64,000 nucleotides of DNA from positions 6,920,336 to 6,984,335 of the forward strand of contig BROE01000003.1 of NCBI GenBank assembly GCA_036571765.1, given 5' to 3'. The position numbers and the translations under genes are program-made. Shown in pieces: positions 36,061 through 47,340 of this stretch. The notes beneath the pieces are model-generated. The model was given only the letters and a program-made list of their open reading frames with translations, searched no databases and was not told where the DNA came from. The stretch is from Plecoglossus altivelis (taxonomy: Eukaryota; Chordata; Actinopteri; Osmeriformes; Plecoglossidae). Position 1 is the first letter of the stretch; every line of letters starts with the position of its first letter.

Positions 36061-36093
36061 GATTAGCGGTCTGGCTGCAGCCAGTCGCTAATC
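36061..36093. repeat. Cruciform-like palindrome at the end of the Helitron remnant
   Basis: GATTAGCG and CGCTAATC at the two ends enclose the perfect palindrome CTGGCTGCAGCCAG, giving a nearly continuous 33-bp inverted repeat. It lies directly between the Helitron remnant and BEL/Pao fragment B. Confidence 0.9.
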
Positions 36094-36129
36094 ACCAAGT
36101 GAAAGCCTCCGTTGGACATCTTATTGGAT

Positions 36130-37100
36130 AACGGTGAGGCACTGAGAAGAACCGCAGAGGATAATGCTCTTGAATAGTCACCTGATATCATCAGTACAGT
36201 CAAAACTCATGTCTATGTGGATGACTGTCTTAAATCCACCACATCAGAGGAAGGGGTTGTACAGCTGATACATGGATTGACATCACTTTGTAAAAGGGGA
36301 GGATTCAATCTCCAAAAGTGGGTCACTAACAGTCAGGTGGTATATGCATCAATTACAAGTAACATCAGAGCTTTGAATTTGCAGGAGCTGGATTTGGACA
36401 GGGACCAGCTTCCTCTGGAAAGAGCTCTTGGGATCCAGTGGTGTGTTCAAGGTGACACCTTTAGCCTCAGGACCACAGTGCAGTCCGATCCCTCTTATCC
36501 CACTTACCATTGGACCATGATGGCGGCAAGGGTCAAGAAGACGCCACTCTCGCTGCAGCCGGAGCTGCAAAAGTAGGTGCGTGAGGAGAGCGCATGGCAG
36601 GGGGGGCCGGAGTGAGGAAAGCCACCCTGGGGACATCCAGTAGTCATATTAGCCATATCATATTAGTGGCCAAAGAGCAGGGAAGCCTGGCCTGCTCTGG
36701 TAACACGTTGTGTGCTTAGCACGAAAGACCTGTTTGCCAGCGAGACAGAGAGGTGAATGGTCACAGAAGACAGGCATGTGTTCTTGGTTGAAGTTCAGGT
36801 GCTGGATCTTATCTAGATGTCTAGATAAGTCCCTGGGGCAGGATCTTGTGGGGGAATACCTTGGACTGTCTGTACGGCATACTCTTCTGTCCACATAAAC
36901 GGAAGTAGTGCTTGCATACCACGAACAGTCCGTACAGTTCTGAAGTTTCTGCATGGCAGAAAGGTTTTCATCAACTTCTTCGTGGGGGTCCCCAGAACCC
37001 AAGGTGCTATGGAGCTCCCAAATTGTGGCATGAAGGATGATCTCAGGGAGATCCTTCTGCACCGATACTAGCGAGGGAGAAGGCTGTGCAGTCATCAGTC
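36130..37100 (+). mobile_element. BEL/Pao pol fragment B (inverted relative of fragment A)
   Basis: The plus strand carries the RT block YVDDCLKSTTSEEGVVQ, LCKRGGFNLQKWVTNS and PLERALGIQWC (36205-36450), nearly identical to fragment A at 31655-32340 but in opposite orientation. A stretch of about 380 bp (36457-36840) absent from fragment A follows, then a part shared with A (36840-37100). The frame ends within this stretch, so the copy is dead. Confidence 0.8.
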
Positions 37101-38121
37101 AGTGTTCAAATCTGAGCACAAGCAGACTTCCCTGGCATGGCTTGGGCTGAGTCACACATTACATAAATTGTAACTGTCCATAATGTCATCCAGCAGCCAA
37201 CATTTCTATAAATCATCATTGTGGATGCTTCATGTGCCTATGCTGAAGGTTTTGGGATGATGTGGATAATAGCGGGCTGATTTTCCCTTATATAAGCGGC
37301 ACCTGGCGGTGGATTCATTAGGCTTTCAGTGATTGTCTACATATACACAATAAAACATAATTCTCCCATTCATTTTCAGTATCTCCTGACAAGGCAATAC
37401 GGGATTGATGGCAATGTGTGTCAGGCAAACATGTCACCTAGCACATTATATTGCCAAGCAAAACTAAACTAGCAAGCATAACACCGTTAGCAGAACAAAG
37501 AAGTATGTGCATAAATGTGCTTATCACAGCAAATTTAGTTTTGTATGGATTTTCATTCTATGCAGAATACACAGGCTTAATGATTTCAGAATAATGTAAG
37601 AATTCCCCCATAAAAAACGCATTTAATGTTTTTTTTAAATTCAAGTTTTAGTCGTTCATAAATTTGGCAACTTATATAAATAACAAAATCTTAGAAACAA
37701 ACAAGTCAGTCAAAAAATGCATTGTATTATTAAGTATAGGTCTAATCTCTTTCCTTTTATTACACCCATCAACACCCATTCAACAAAACACTTTAGAAAC
37801 AAAAACATGAATGCATGAAAAAATGCAACACGTTGTGGAAGCTATTAAACTTATTTCAGGTCTAGGCTTTGACATGTAGTGTGCAACAAAAAATGTTTCT
37901 AAATGTTCAGTTTTTTGAAGAAAACGTGCACATAACTTTATTTGTACACTCCCCTTTTTATTTATTTATGTTAATATACAAATTGTGACATTCCCTTGAT
38001 CAATAGTGTGACAATAATAAACAATACTTAGTTCTGTAGTTTCGTTGTTACAGCTCACAACTCAGAGAAATTCTTTGTAAGGCCAAGACGAAGACGCTGA
38101 TTTCACGAACTGGTGGTACCA
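37101..38121. other. Gene-free stretch including the 3' flank of the Kunitz gene
   Basis: AT-rich, no coding features. The 3' UTR of the Kunitz gene probably reaches to about 37940. Confidence 0.45.
37957..37966 (-). terminator. Candidate polyadenylation signals of the Kunitz gene
   Basis: Two overlapping AATAAA hexamers on the minus strand (37957-37962 and 37961-37966), about 160 bp past the stop codon. Confidence 0.55.
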
Positions 38122-41107
38122 CTAAGCCATTTCTATGCCTTCATCTTTCAAAGGTGTTTCAGATTGAAGTTCTTTGCTTGTCTTTGCAGCACTGTCTGAG
38201 CTCTTCCTGTAAAAACAATAGTTATGATTAAACTAAACTTGATATGCAAGAGTAGAACAAATGGAAAATACATTTTTTATCATTAAATTTGTTGTTTTGT
38301 CCTTCTCTAAGAAATGAACTAAAACATTTTAAACAGTGTAGTGGTCCTTACTTGCTCTTCATAGTTAAGACGATCACAAAGATGAGGATTATTGCACCGG
38401 CGAGACCAAAGACAATTCCAAGAATCAACGCTGGAAAAATAACATTTAATTTACATAAAACCATTAAAATAAAAGTCTTAATCCCTGATTCCTAGTATGC
38501 CAGTAATCTTAAATCCCAACTCACCAATTGGTGTGTCAGTTTCTAAATCCTCATCAGTATCACCTTCATCTTTTGACAGATAATGGAACACATTACAAAT
38601 TACAAATGTACAAGTTAAGAAGATATTTGAACTGTATAAAGGTTGTTTGACCTTACCTTTGATACCAGCACATGTAGCGTTGCATCTGAACAGATCTAAG
38701 TATCTGTTTCCATTCCCAACACAACCAGTATAAAAGAATGACTTGCATTTTTCATGAATGGGGTCATAGTAGAAACGCAAATAGTTGCCATAGCATTCAC
38801 CAGTCGCCTTCGGAAAGTGACAAGATATTGTTTCTAGAGAAAGAATAATAAATGCAATATCAATGTTTTTTCTTGATCAGAATTTCACTACTTAGGGTGT
38901 TACATTTGTACGGCACATGGTGAAAGATTGTAATTCTCAAGTATTTTAACTCAACAACATTTATTACAAGGTATAGAATGTGGAAATAATACACACTAGC
39001 CTTGTACACGAATATGCATACCAGTTGTCTTGATAATAAGGAACTGGAGGCAGGAACTATCTAAGCTGATACAATTGTTTCTAAGAGTGTATACTTTGCA
39101 CTCTCTTCAGGCTAAATATGACACTGCCCCGAGAGGTAAATTACACTACAGCTGAACATTTCTGGACCCATCCTTCGCTCTCTCCACTTGATGTGCTGAG
39201 CTGTGTTGTATTTTGTTATTTGTAATTACAAGCCAACCTGTCATTGCAGCTAGTAAAAGATTCTTCAAATGTGTACTGCTACATAAGGTGTATTGTCAGT
39301 CTTTCTTAGTCTCCCTTCCTACATTCATGAAGCCATAAAACCTCTTCCTCTGAAAATAGTCCAAAGTCCTTGGTTTATGACTGTTATAAACAAACATGTT
39401 TCTGTAAAAATGATCTGAATAGCATGCCCACAGCACCTCCTTGTACACATAGTTTATGGGAACAGGCCAGTTTAGCTTTTGTTTAGTGCATAACTAATTT
39501 CTTTCAGCATTAGCTGACCAACAATTTGTGTTATCTCACCATCTATTGGGTACACAACCTCCGCATTTGCAGAGCAGTTCCTCATGCACTCTCTTTCATT
39601 TCCAAAGTGATTGCCATTCCCTCCTATTCCTGTGTATCTGAAAGGGTAACACTTGTCCCTGGTGGCATTATAATACAAAACAATCTGGATGTCTGTGCCT
39701 GTGCCCTCGTCCTTGGGAAGGGTACAGAAATCTGTTGGATCAAAGAAAGATTCTCAAATCAGGAAGGAAGAATTTGATTGTATTAAATATACATATAATG
39801 GGAGATGTACTCTGTAAACTACTTGTACCCAAAAGAAATGCTACAGTTACAGGAGGGGGACTAACTAACTATATGCAAAACCAAAATCTGTCTGAGGAAC
39901 AAATATTTCATTACACAAAGTTCTATCATTTTCTGAATATGATCTAGCAGTATCTCTTTGTTGGCAAATGTCTAGCGAACTCGACACCAAGAGGCTAACT
40001 CCTTACTCTATAACTGTAGTAAACGTGTCATTTATGACAAGGCTTCAGCTCTCACCCCTTTATAGATTTTAGTTTACATGTTTTAATACATTAAATCCAG
40101 ATTCCATTCCAAACAAACATTTCCTTTCCTTGTTTGGGTATTATTCTACTTTTATGTGTTTGTGGTTGGGTGGTCGCCCTAGATGTAGTTTTGTTTGGGT
40201 TTAATAATGATTAGCTAGAAATAGGTTATTGGGTGCTTTTAGGGAAATGTCTTATAATAATACATACTATATGATTTTGGTTTTGACAGCTCTTTTTTCA
40301 TCGGTGTTCTGAACATCTGCATGTCAGCTGTAGAATTTAAAGCTTCGGGGAGTTTTAAATGCAGGTATCACATGACAGCGGTAAATTGACATGTTTTGTC
40401 AATTTTACAGTATTCTCAGTATTGTATTTTCACTAATCAGCTATAAAACATATCATCAATACATCTATGTCAGGGAAAATGTGTCACTCCCTTTATCAGA
40501 TTTGGGCTTCAAGTCCACTTTGTTACAACAAATGTATGTCTATGTTTTATCAGGCCTTAACCACACAATATGAGACCTTTAACCGTCAATGAAACTGTCT
40601 TGTAAGAGTGATACTAGGACCATAAAATGTGTGAACCTTTGAACTCTGCTAAAATAATGACAATATAAAGGATAAACACATATTGGGGAGAGTATGTATG
40701 TAATAAATTTGATTTAAATAACAGTTTTAAATATAATAGATACATTAGATTAAAATATATGTTTTTCAAGTTGATTTCTACCTTCTTAGTAATGTTTGCC
40801 AAGGAGGAAGATCCTAACATAAATTTTTTCTATCTTCAGGCAGGTTTCACCATTTAAAAACGAAACATTAAAATGACTTATTCATCTGCTACATTTAGAA
40901 ATCCTTCAAATAATTATATCTTTTGAAAATAGCCAAGCAAAAATCTTAATGAAAAAAGATACATGTGACATTGATTTAATTGTAGTTTGGTTTGAATGAG
41001 AAAATGTGTTCATTTCTTTAAATTATGTATGATTTCCACTTACCTGGCATACACTGAACAAAGAACAATGAGGCAAAAGCAATACCAAAAACTAGAAGTT
41101 GTCTCAT
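38122..41107 (-). CDS. Type I membrane protein with two Kunitz domains, SPINT2/HAI-2-like layout (6 exons, 213 aa)
   Basis: Exons on the minus strand are 41107-41044, 39731-39540, 38833-38657, 38569-38525, 38430-38352 and 38206-38122; all have GT-AG ends and consistent phases. Residues 1-20 are a signal peptide (MRQLLVFGIAFASLFFVQC). Kunitz 1 (24-74) keeps four cysteines (24, 49, 70, 74), but the second and fourth are Gly33 and Ile57, so the disulfide next to the reactive site is missing and inhibition is unlikely. Kunitz 2 (90-140) has all six cysteines with standard spacing; the residue after its second cysteine, the P1 position, is Tyr100, which would suit a chymotrypsin-like protease rather than trypsin. 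An acidic stalk (DEGDTDEDLETD) leads to a transmembrane helix (about 160-182) and a 30-residue cytoplasmic tail. Kunitz proteins of this layout inhibit serine proteases at the cell surface. Orthology to SPINT2 is not established, so no symbol is given. Confidence 0.88.
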
Positions 41108-41701
41108 CTTATGTCTGTTGTCTGTGCTTCCCTCAGTAGAATGAAGGAGGGTTGGTTAATTACAATGGGAGTGAGTTAGTCCTCATTGTTGACCTTTGTA
41201 CTCCTGTCGTCTGTACAATCAGGTTGGATACTTCTACAGTTACTCACAGTAACAGATTAAAATACAGGCTACTGAATCAATGTGGTAATTGTCAATTATT
41301 AGCAAACTCTACTCTCAACGCTAATTATTAAGCATTTTTAAGGACTAAGGATTCATGATGTTGTCATACCCACATGCATTATCTTTTGAATGTAACTGAA
41401 CATAACCACTTGAAAAGTTAAATGTAATACTTCACGTTTATAGAAACCTATAGCAGTCTTATGGTATGTCTCAGCAATCATCCGTATGTTTATTGCAGAT
41501 ATGCACCAACGGTACCAGCCAAGACTGGTCCAAGAATAATAAATATGCATACATCTTAATCGTGAGTGTAGCATGCTTTTCTTGCTCCAATTATTACTAT
41601 AATCCAATGCACGGTAACTAAATACTTTTGACCAGTAAGGTTTGTCTACTTTGCAAAAGTTGAGAATTAAAAATCTCAGCACACTGATATACATTTTTAG
41701 A
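41108..41701. other. 5' flank of the Kunitz gene, no gene seen
   Basis: Contains the promoter and 5' UTR of the Kunitz gene, not resolvable by eye. No other coding feature. Confidence 0.4.
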
Positions 41702-41713
41702 AGTCCTTAACTT

Positions 41714-43932
41714 CCATCCATCCATTTTCTTCCGCATATTCGGGGCTGGGTCGCGGGGGCAACCGTCTGAGCAGGGCGGCCCAGAATTCCATCTCCACAC
41801 ACACACCTCCAGCTCCCCCGGGGGGATCCTGAAGCATTCCCAGGCCAGCCGAGAGACATAGTCCCTTCAGCGTGTCGTTGGTCTCCCCCGGGGCCACCTC
41901 CTGGTGGGACATGCGCGAAACATCTCCCGAGGGAGGCGTCCAGGAGGCACCCGAAACAGATGCCTGAGCCACCTCAGCTGGCTCCTCTTGACATGGAGGA
42001 GCAGCGGCTCTACTCCGAGCTCCTCCCGTGTGACCGAGCTCCTCAACTTAACTCTAAGGGAGCGCCCGGCTAGATTGTGGAGGAAACTCATTTTGACCGC
42101 TTGTATCCACGATCGTGTCCTTTCGGTCATTACCTGAAGTTCATGACCATAGGTGAGAGTAGAAACGTAGATTAACTAGTAAATCGAGAGCTTTGTCTTT
42201 CGGCTCAGCTCCTTCTTCACCACAACGGCCGGATACAGAGACTGCATCACTGCAGCCGCTACACCGATCCGCCTGTCAATCTCACGCTCAGTCCTTCCCT
42301 CAATCGTGAACAAAACCCCTAGGTACTTGAACTCCTCCACTTGAGGTAAGGACTCCCCACCCAATGTTGGGGAATGTTGAAATGTTCAAGCCACATTTTT
42401 CCGGTCGAGAGCTGCGGAGCCTTGGATTTGGAGGTGCTGATTCTCATCCCGGCCGATTCACACTTGGCTGCAAACCATTCCAGTGCACGCTGCCGGTCCT
42501 GGTCCGATGAACCCATCAGGACAACATCATCTGCGGATAGCAGAGATAAGATCCTGTGCTCCCCGAACCAGACACCCTCCGGCCCCTGGCTGTACCTAGA
42601 AATTCGGTCCATAAAACAATAAGCAGAACCTGTGGCAAAATCTCCTGCCCGGGTCATACAGGGACCCTCAAGCACCCAATGAAGAGTATAAAAACTGGTC
42701 CAGTGTTCCGCGACCAGGATGAAAACCACACTGCTCCACCTAAATCCGAGGTTCAACTATCAGTCAGATTCTCCTCTCTAGTACCCTGGCGTACACCTTA
42801 CCGGAGAGGCTGAGGAGTGTAATCCCCCTGTAGTTGGGGGGTTAGTTGGGGAACACATCCTCCAGGACCAGAGGGTGCTTTGCCACCAAGGAGCCCACCG
42901 ACCACATCGGTGACTTCAGCCTGGGTGATCGATGAGTCCGCCTCCGGGTCCCCAGCCTCTGTGTCCTCCTCGGAAGACGTGACGGCAGGATTGAAGAGTC
43001 CTCAAAGTATTCCTTCCACCGTGCAACTACGTTCCCAATTGAGGTCAGCACCTCCCCGCTCGCACTGTAAATGGTATTGGTGAAGCACTGCTTCTCTCTC
43101 CTGAGTCGGCGAATGGTTTTCCAGAATTTTCTTGAGGCCATCCTATAGTCCTTCTCCACTGCCTCCCTGAATTCCTCCCACACCCAAGTTTTTGCCTCTG
43201 TAACCACCCGAGCTACAGCATGGAGAAGACAGCAGTCCCACAAGCCAACCAGGCTCGATAGGACTCCTTTTTCAATTTGACTGCATCCCTTACTTCCGGT
43301 GTCCACCACCGGGTTGAGGGATTGCCGCCGCGACTGGCACCAGAACGACTGCAGATCCAGGCTTCCGCATCGACGATGGTGGCCGAGAACATGATCCACT
43401 CAGACTCAATGTCCCCAGTCCCCCCTGGGATCTGTGAGAAGCTCTCCCGGAGGTTTGAGTTGAAGACCCTGCTGACAGAGGGCTCCGCCAGACGTTTCTA
43501 ACAGACCCTCATGATACGCTTGGGCTTGCAAAGTCTGTCCGGCTTCCTCCCCTACCAGAGGATCCAGCTCACGACCAGGTGGTGGTTGGTTGACAGCTCC
43601 GCCCCTTTCTTAACCCGATTGTCAAAGACACGCAGCCGCAGGTCAGAGGACACGACAACAATGTCGATCCTTTGGCCTAGGGCGTCCTTATGCCACGTGC
43701 ACTGATGGGTGCCCTTGGATGAGGTTCAATAACAAAACACTGTTCTGGTTCAGATCACTGTTGCCCATAGGCTGACACAACAGTAAGAGACCTGTCCCCG
43801 GCTTGAAGGCGCAGGGACGCGGCCCTCTCGTTCACTGGGGTAAATGCCAACACGTGGCGGCTGAGCCACAGGGCTATAAGCAAGCCCACGCCAGCAATGC
43901 CTGGCAATGCCAGATAAAAGTGTAGAGTCCAG

Positions 43933-43975
<43 letters not shown>

Positions 43976-44408
43976 TATTGAATCCGGAACCCAAGCTGTG
44001 CGTGGAGACGAGGCCGACTATATCTAGCCGGTAATGCTCGATGTTCCACACAAGCTCGGACTCCTTTCCCGCCAGCAAGGTGACATTCCATGTCCCCTGC
44101 GCTAGAGACTGTGGGCATGGCCTCGTTCATCCAGGCACCTACCCCTGATCACCTGCCAAAACACACTGCACCGGCCCCCTCCGGTCCTTCTTGTGGGTGG
44201 TGGGCCTGCAGGAAGGTGGTCCCACGTTGCCTTTTCGGGCTATACCCGGCCGAGTCCCATGGGCAAAGACCCTGCCACCAGGTGCCTGCGAGAACCTACT
44301 CCAGGTCTGTCTCCAGGGTGGGGCCCGGTAACGCCACTCTGGGCAACGTATTGGATCTCGTTGGTCTTGTCATGATAGGGGGGTATGTGAACCGCGCTTA
44401 GTCTGGCT
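41714..44408 (-). mobile_element. RTE/Rex3-like non-LTR retrotransposon, copy 2 (broken)
   Basis: Same family as the LINE at 3366-5710 but on the minus strand and without an assembly gap. The endonuclease start is near 44050 (LAGKESELVW.., LDIVGLVSTHS), interrupted by a (TC)n expansion at 43937-43972. The RT core follows through broken frames, with the catalytic-block end LLSADDVVLMGSSDQDRQRA near 42520, then KYLGVLFTIEGRTE near 42320 and MTERTRSWIQAVKMSFL at 42130. It ends near 41714 with ATGG units. A 12-bp direct repeat with one mismatch flanks it (AGTCCTTAACTT at 41702-41713, AGTCCTCAACTT at 44409-44420). It lacks about 120 bp of 5' sequence seen in copy 1, so it is 5'-truncated. Confidence 0.85.
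43937..43972. repeat. (TC)n microsatellite inside RTE-like copy 2
   Basis: About 18 TC units; read in frame it gives alternating Arg-Glu residues, which are not original to the LINE. Confidence 0.95.
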
Positions 44409-44499
44409 AGTCCTCAACTTGTCTCTTAAAAAAAACAACTTTTAAATCAAGCATTGTGTAACTAATTAAACCAGCAAGGTTGCAATTCTGGGGAAATCG

Positions 44500-44745
44500 T
44501 GAGGTGTGCTTGAGTGCTGGAGTGGTGTGGTGCTGGAGTGGTCAATATGAAACTTGATTTGAATGATCAGGTGACTGTCCCCAATCACTCAATGAAAATA
44601 ACACGTGCCTCGCAGCTCCGTTGTTTGGCCTCTAGATATAGTTTCAAGCAGCAATGGCAGATTTCTCCTCAAAATTGCAAACCATTACAAAATTAACATG
44701 AAACAGATATGTAGTCCAGAGTGCACACTGCAAAAAGCATACATT
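44500..44745 (+). repeat. Non-coding repeat, copy 1 (pair with 47025-47340)
   Basis: Shares 'gtcaatatgaaactt', 'caatcact', 'gcaaaccatt' and 'agagtgca-gctgcaa' phrases in the same order with 47025-47340. Family unknown. Confidence 0.65.
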
Positions 44746-45400
44746 TGTTGCTGTTCATTTACACCTCAAAATACAAAGAGTGAAGAGTAGAATTAAAGTT
44801 TTCTTCTCATTTCCCCTGCAAGAGGGAATGGGGATCGGCTATAGCAGCCTCATAGTTGAAAACTGAATCAAAACAAATACATTGACAACCTGGTGCAAAA
44901 TTGTTCTATGACTTATATAATGTGCCTTACGTTTATCCATACAAGTGATATTTCCGATCATTCAGCATACTATTGCATTCATTTATCAAGACACAACCCA
45001 GCTTATTGTATTAGTAACGCCATTTTCACCAGAAGTATTTCAGGTGCATTCACAATTCAAACAATGCCATCTACAAACTGGAAATATGCGTCCCCAAAGG
45101 TAAAGCGTGACAATTATTTAGGGGAAAATGGCTAATTCCAAAAATGTTCACAGGTAGCGATCATTGTCAGTAACAAAGCAAAATAGCCTCAGTTTAGAGT
45201 CCTGCGTAAGGTAGCTGACTTCAGCAGTGTGAAATTGTACTATGAGCTAGTGATGTTACGCTTGAAACTGTGCTCACAAAGCTGTATGTCAACATTTCAC
45301 ATCAATGGGTACCAATACAAAGGTGTCAAGCGTGGCTTCATATTGGCAAAAACACATCCGCCTAAGTTTCGGACATCACACGAGGAGCTGACAGTGTCGT
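44746..45400. other. No gene recognised
   Basis: An open frame at 45229-45468 gives 79 residues but looks like no known protein; it overlaps the dispersed repeat that follows. Confidence 0.35.
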
Positions 45401-45690
45401 GCTACAGTCTAATAGGATCAAAGAGAAACGTTTTATTCAAACGCTTAAAAGACATCAGAAATCATTAACATGCATGGATTCTAGAGAGGAGACATAGATA
45501 CGGACACTATCCCTTTTTCAGTTGCAAAAGCATTTTCTAAAACCTGACCTAATTATTTATCAGATACTTCCTTGAAAATGAGGTCAGTGAGTTTCAGCAT
45601 TATTAATTTGGGACAACCGGCAGAGGTCTTACCACGAGGCCATACTGAACGCGGACATGTCGGTGAATATTGCCGTTGGAACATATAAAA
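45401..45690 (+). repeat. Dispersed repeat, copy 2 (pair with 5762-6075)
   Basis: Same orientation and order of matching blocks as 5762-6075, including 'aaaatgaggtcagtgagttt' and 'gaggtcttaccacgaggcca'. Confidence 0.75.
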
Positions 45691-46529
45691 CAGAGGAGAC
45701 TAATCTTATGACTCATGACAAAATTGTTAAATTATGATGCTTGAAATCTGATCTGCTAGCTAGATGCAGCAACAATATATCTACAATGCAGAGAATGAGA
45801 CAACGTTATTACCATTATTATTATACTGATAAACAGCCCATAGTGTACCGGGCTTCCTATTTCACTAATCAAATAATCCAACATCATTACATGCTGGATG
45901 ACTATTGGCTGGATTCAAACCTACAACATTGCACTTCAAAGGAGCATGCCATATTCCAGTAAACTATTCTCAGTGTTGGGAATAGTTGTGGTCAGTTCTT
46001 GAAAAAAAGTAAGGCGTTTCTATAAGGCAAGCATAAAATTTGACCCAAGTATTAAAAGCTGTATTTCAATCATATTTTGACATATCGACTTGACTGGTCC
46101 CTGCAGTGGTCTGTGGTTCCTTCAAATCATGCTTGTGATGACATTGCCAAAATGTTGTCTACATACAGGAAAGCTTTTGCAGCATTTTGGCCTCTCATTT
46201 GCTTTAACATCCATTGGGTTAGAATCATTTATGTTTTATTTGTGAATGGTCTGACAATTTAAAAATCGAATCCAATACAATTGAGATGAAAATCCACGGC
46301 CTAGGAGGAGTTCGAAAACATAGGTTTTACTGAAAATTCTATATGGTTGGAAAACCTTCATAACCAAAATGTTGTCATAGAGCCTGATGCAATCGTCTAC
46401 ATCTAAGGAATCCAATGATACCTCACTTACGATAATTGGTCCCATGGCTCAAAAGTTAAGGGTGTGGATACCCTGTAAGGTATTTTTCAATAATAATGAC
46501 AGAGTTATCAAATGCAAGGTAGGTTTAAT

Positions 46530-46830
46530 GCTTGCCGGCAAGAAGACAAGTCTGATCGTGGTTGCAAAGTTTTCTGAAGTCTTTGTTCCAAGCATAACCA
46601 TTTATACTGTCTTTAACACAAACAATCCTCAATAGTCATTGTTTCGTTTAAAACATACAGTTCTCATCAAGTTCTGTGAATGGAGCTCTCTTCTGTGAGA
46701 ACACGGTGATCTGACCCTTGACCAACAGTTTCCAAACTTCCATTCAGGTGATGAGAACCTTATTAAATCTTCAAGGAGCATCTGCCCCAACCGGCCAGAT
46801 GTCCGTTTAGAGGGGTCTTTCTATTCAAAA
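46530..46830 (+). repeat. Dispersed repeat, copy 1 (inverted pair with 55025-55335)
   Basis: Matches the reverse complement of 55025-55335, with shared pieces TGCTTGCCGGCAAG, 'agacaagtctgat', 'ccattcaggtgatgag' and 'ggccagatgtcc'. Family not recognised. Confidence 0.7.
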
Positions 46831-47024
46831 GATGATTAACTCCTCTACCACAGGCAGACTCCCGATTGGTCAAAACACTGGAGACAGAAAGGTTACCTCC
46901 AACCAGGGAAGTTAGAGTCCCCTTTGAGAGGGTAGTCTTTAAGTCATGAATGCTGAAAACACTAATCTTTCATACCAAATAAAGAGTTGCATCCTACATA
47001 TCACAACACATACCTTTAACTTTG

Positions 47025-47340
47025 ATCCTTGCTGGCACTATGATGCTGGAATGGTCAATATGAAACTTAGTGTTAATGATCAAGTAACTGTCTCCAATCA
47101 CTGTGCCAAATGTTTTTACTTTTACCGAACGGTACTATGAGCTGCCTTAGTATAAGCAGATATAGCCAGATATCTTTATATATATAATAATACATATATA
47201 ATGTAATGTTATATAATCCACCATTGCAGCAATGGTGGATTATCTTATATGGATTTTATGAGGATTCCTCCTCATCTTGCAAACCATTTTGAACTTGACA
47301 TGGTTCAGAGTGCACGCTGCAAGTTTGGTGTGAATACATG
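47025..47340 (+). repeat. Non-coding repeat, copy 2 (pair with 44500-44745)
   Basis: Direct copy of the repeat at 44500-44745 with a short AT-rich insertion near 47165-47220 and a small palindrome (CCACCATTGC/GCAATGGTGG) at 47218-47240. Confidence 0.65.

Noticed and set aside
25000..37000. Possible fgf19 or lto1 gene
   Set aside because: Expected from synteny, but no hallmark FGF19 or LTO1 residues were recognised in the open frames; absence is not proven.
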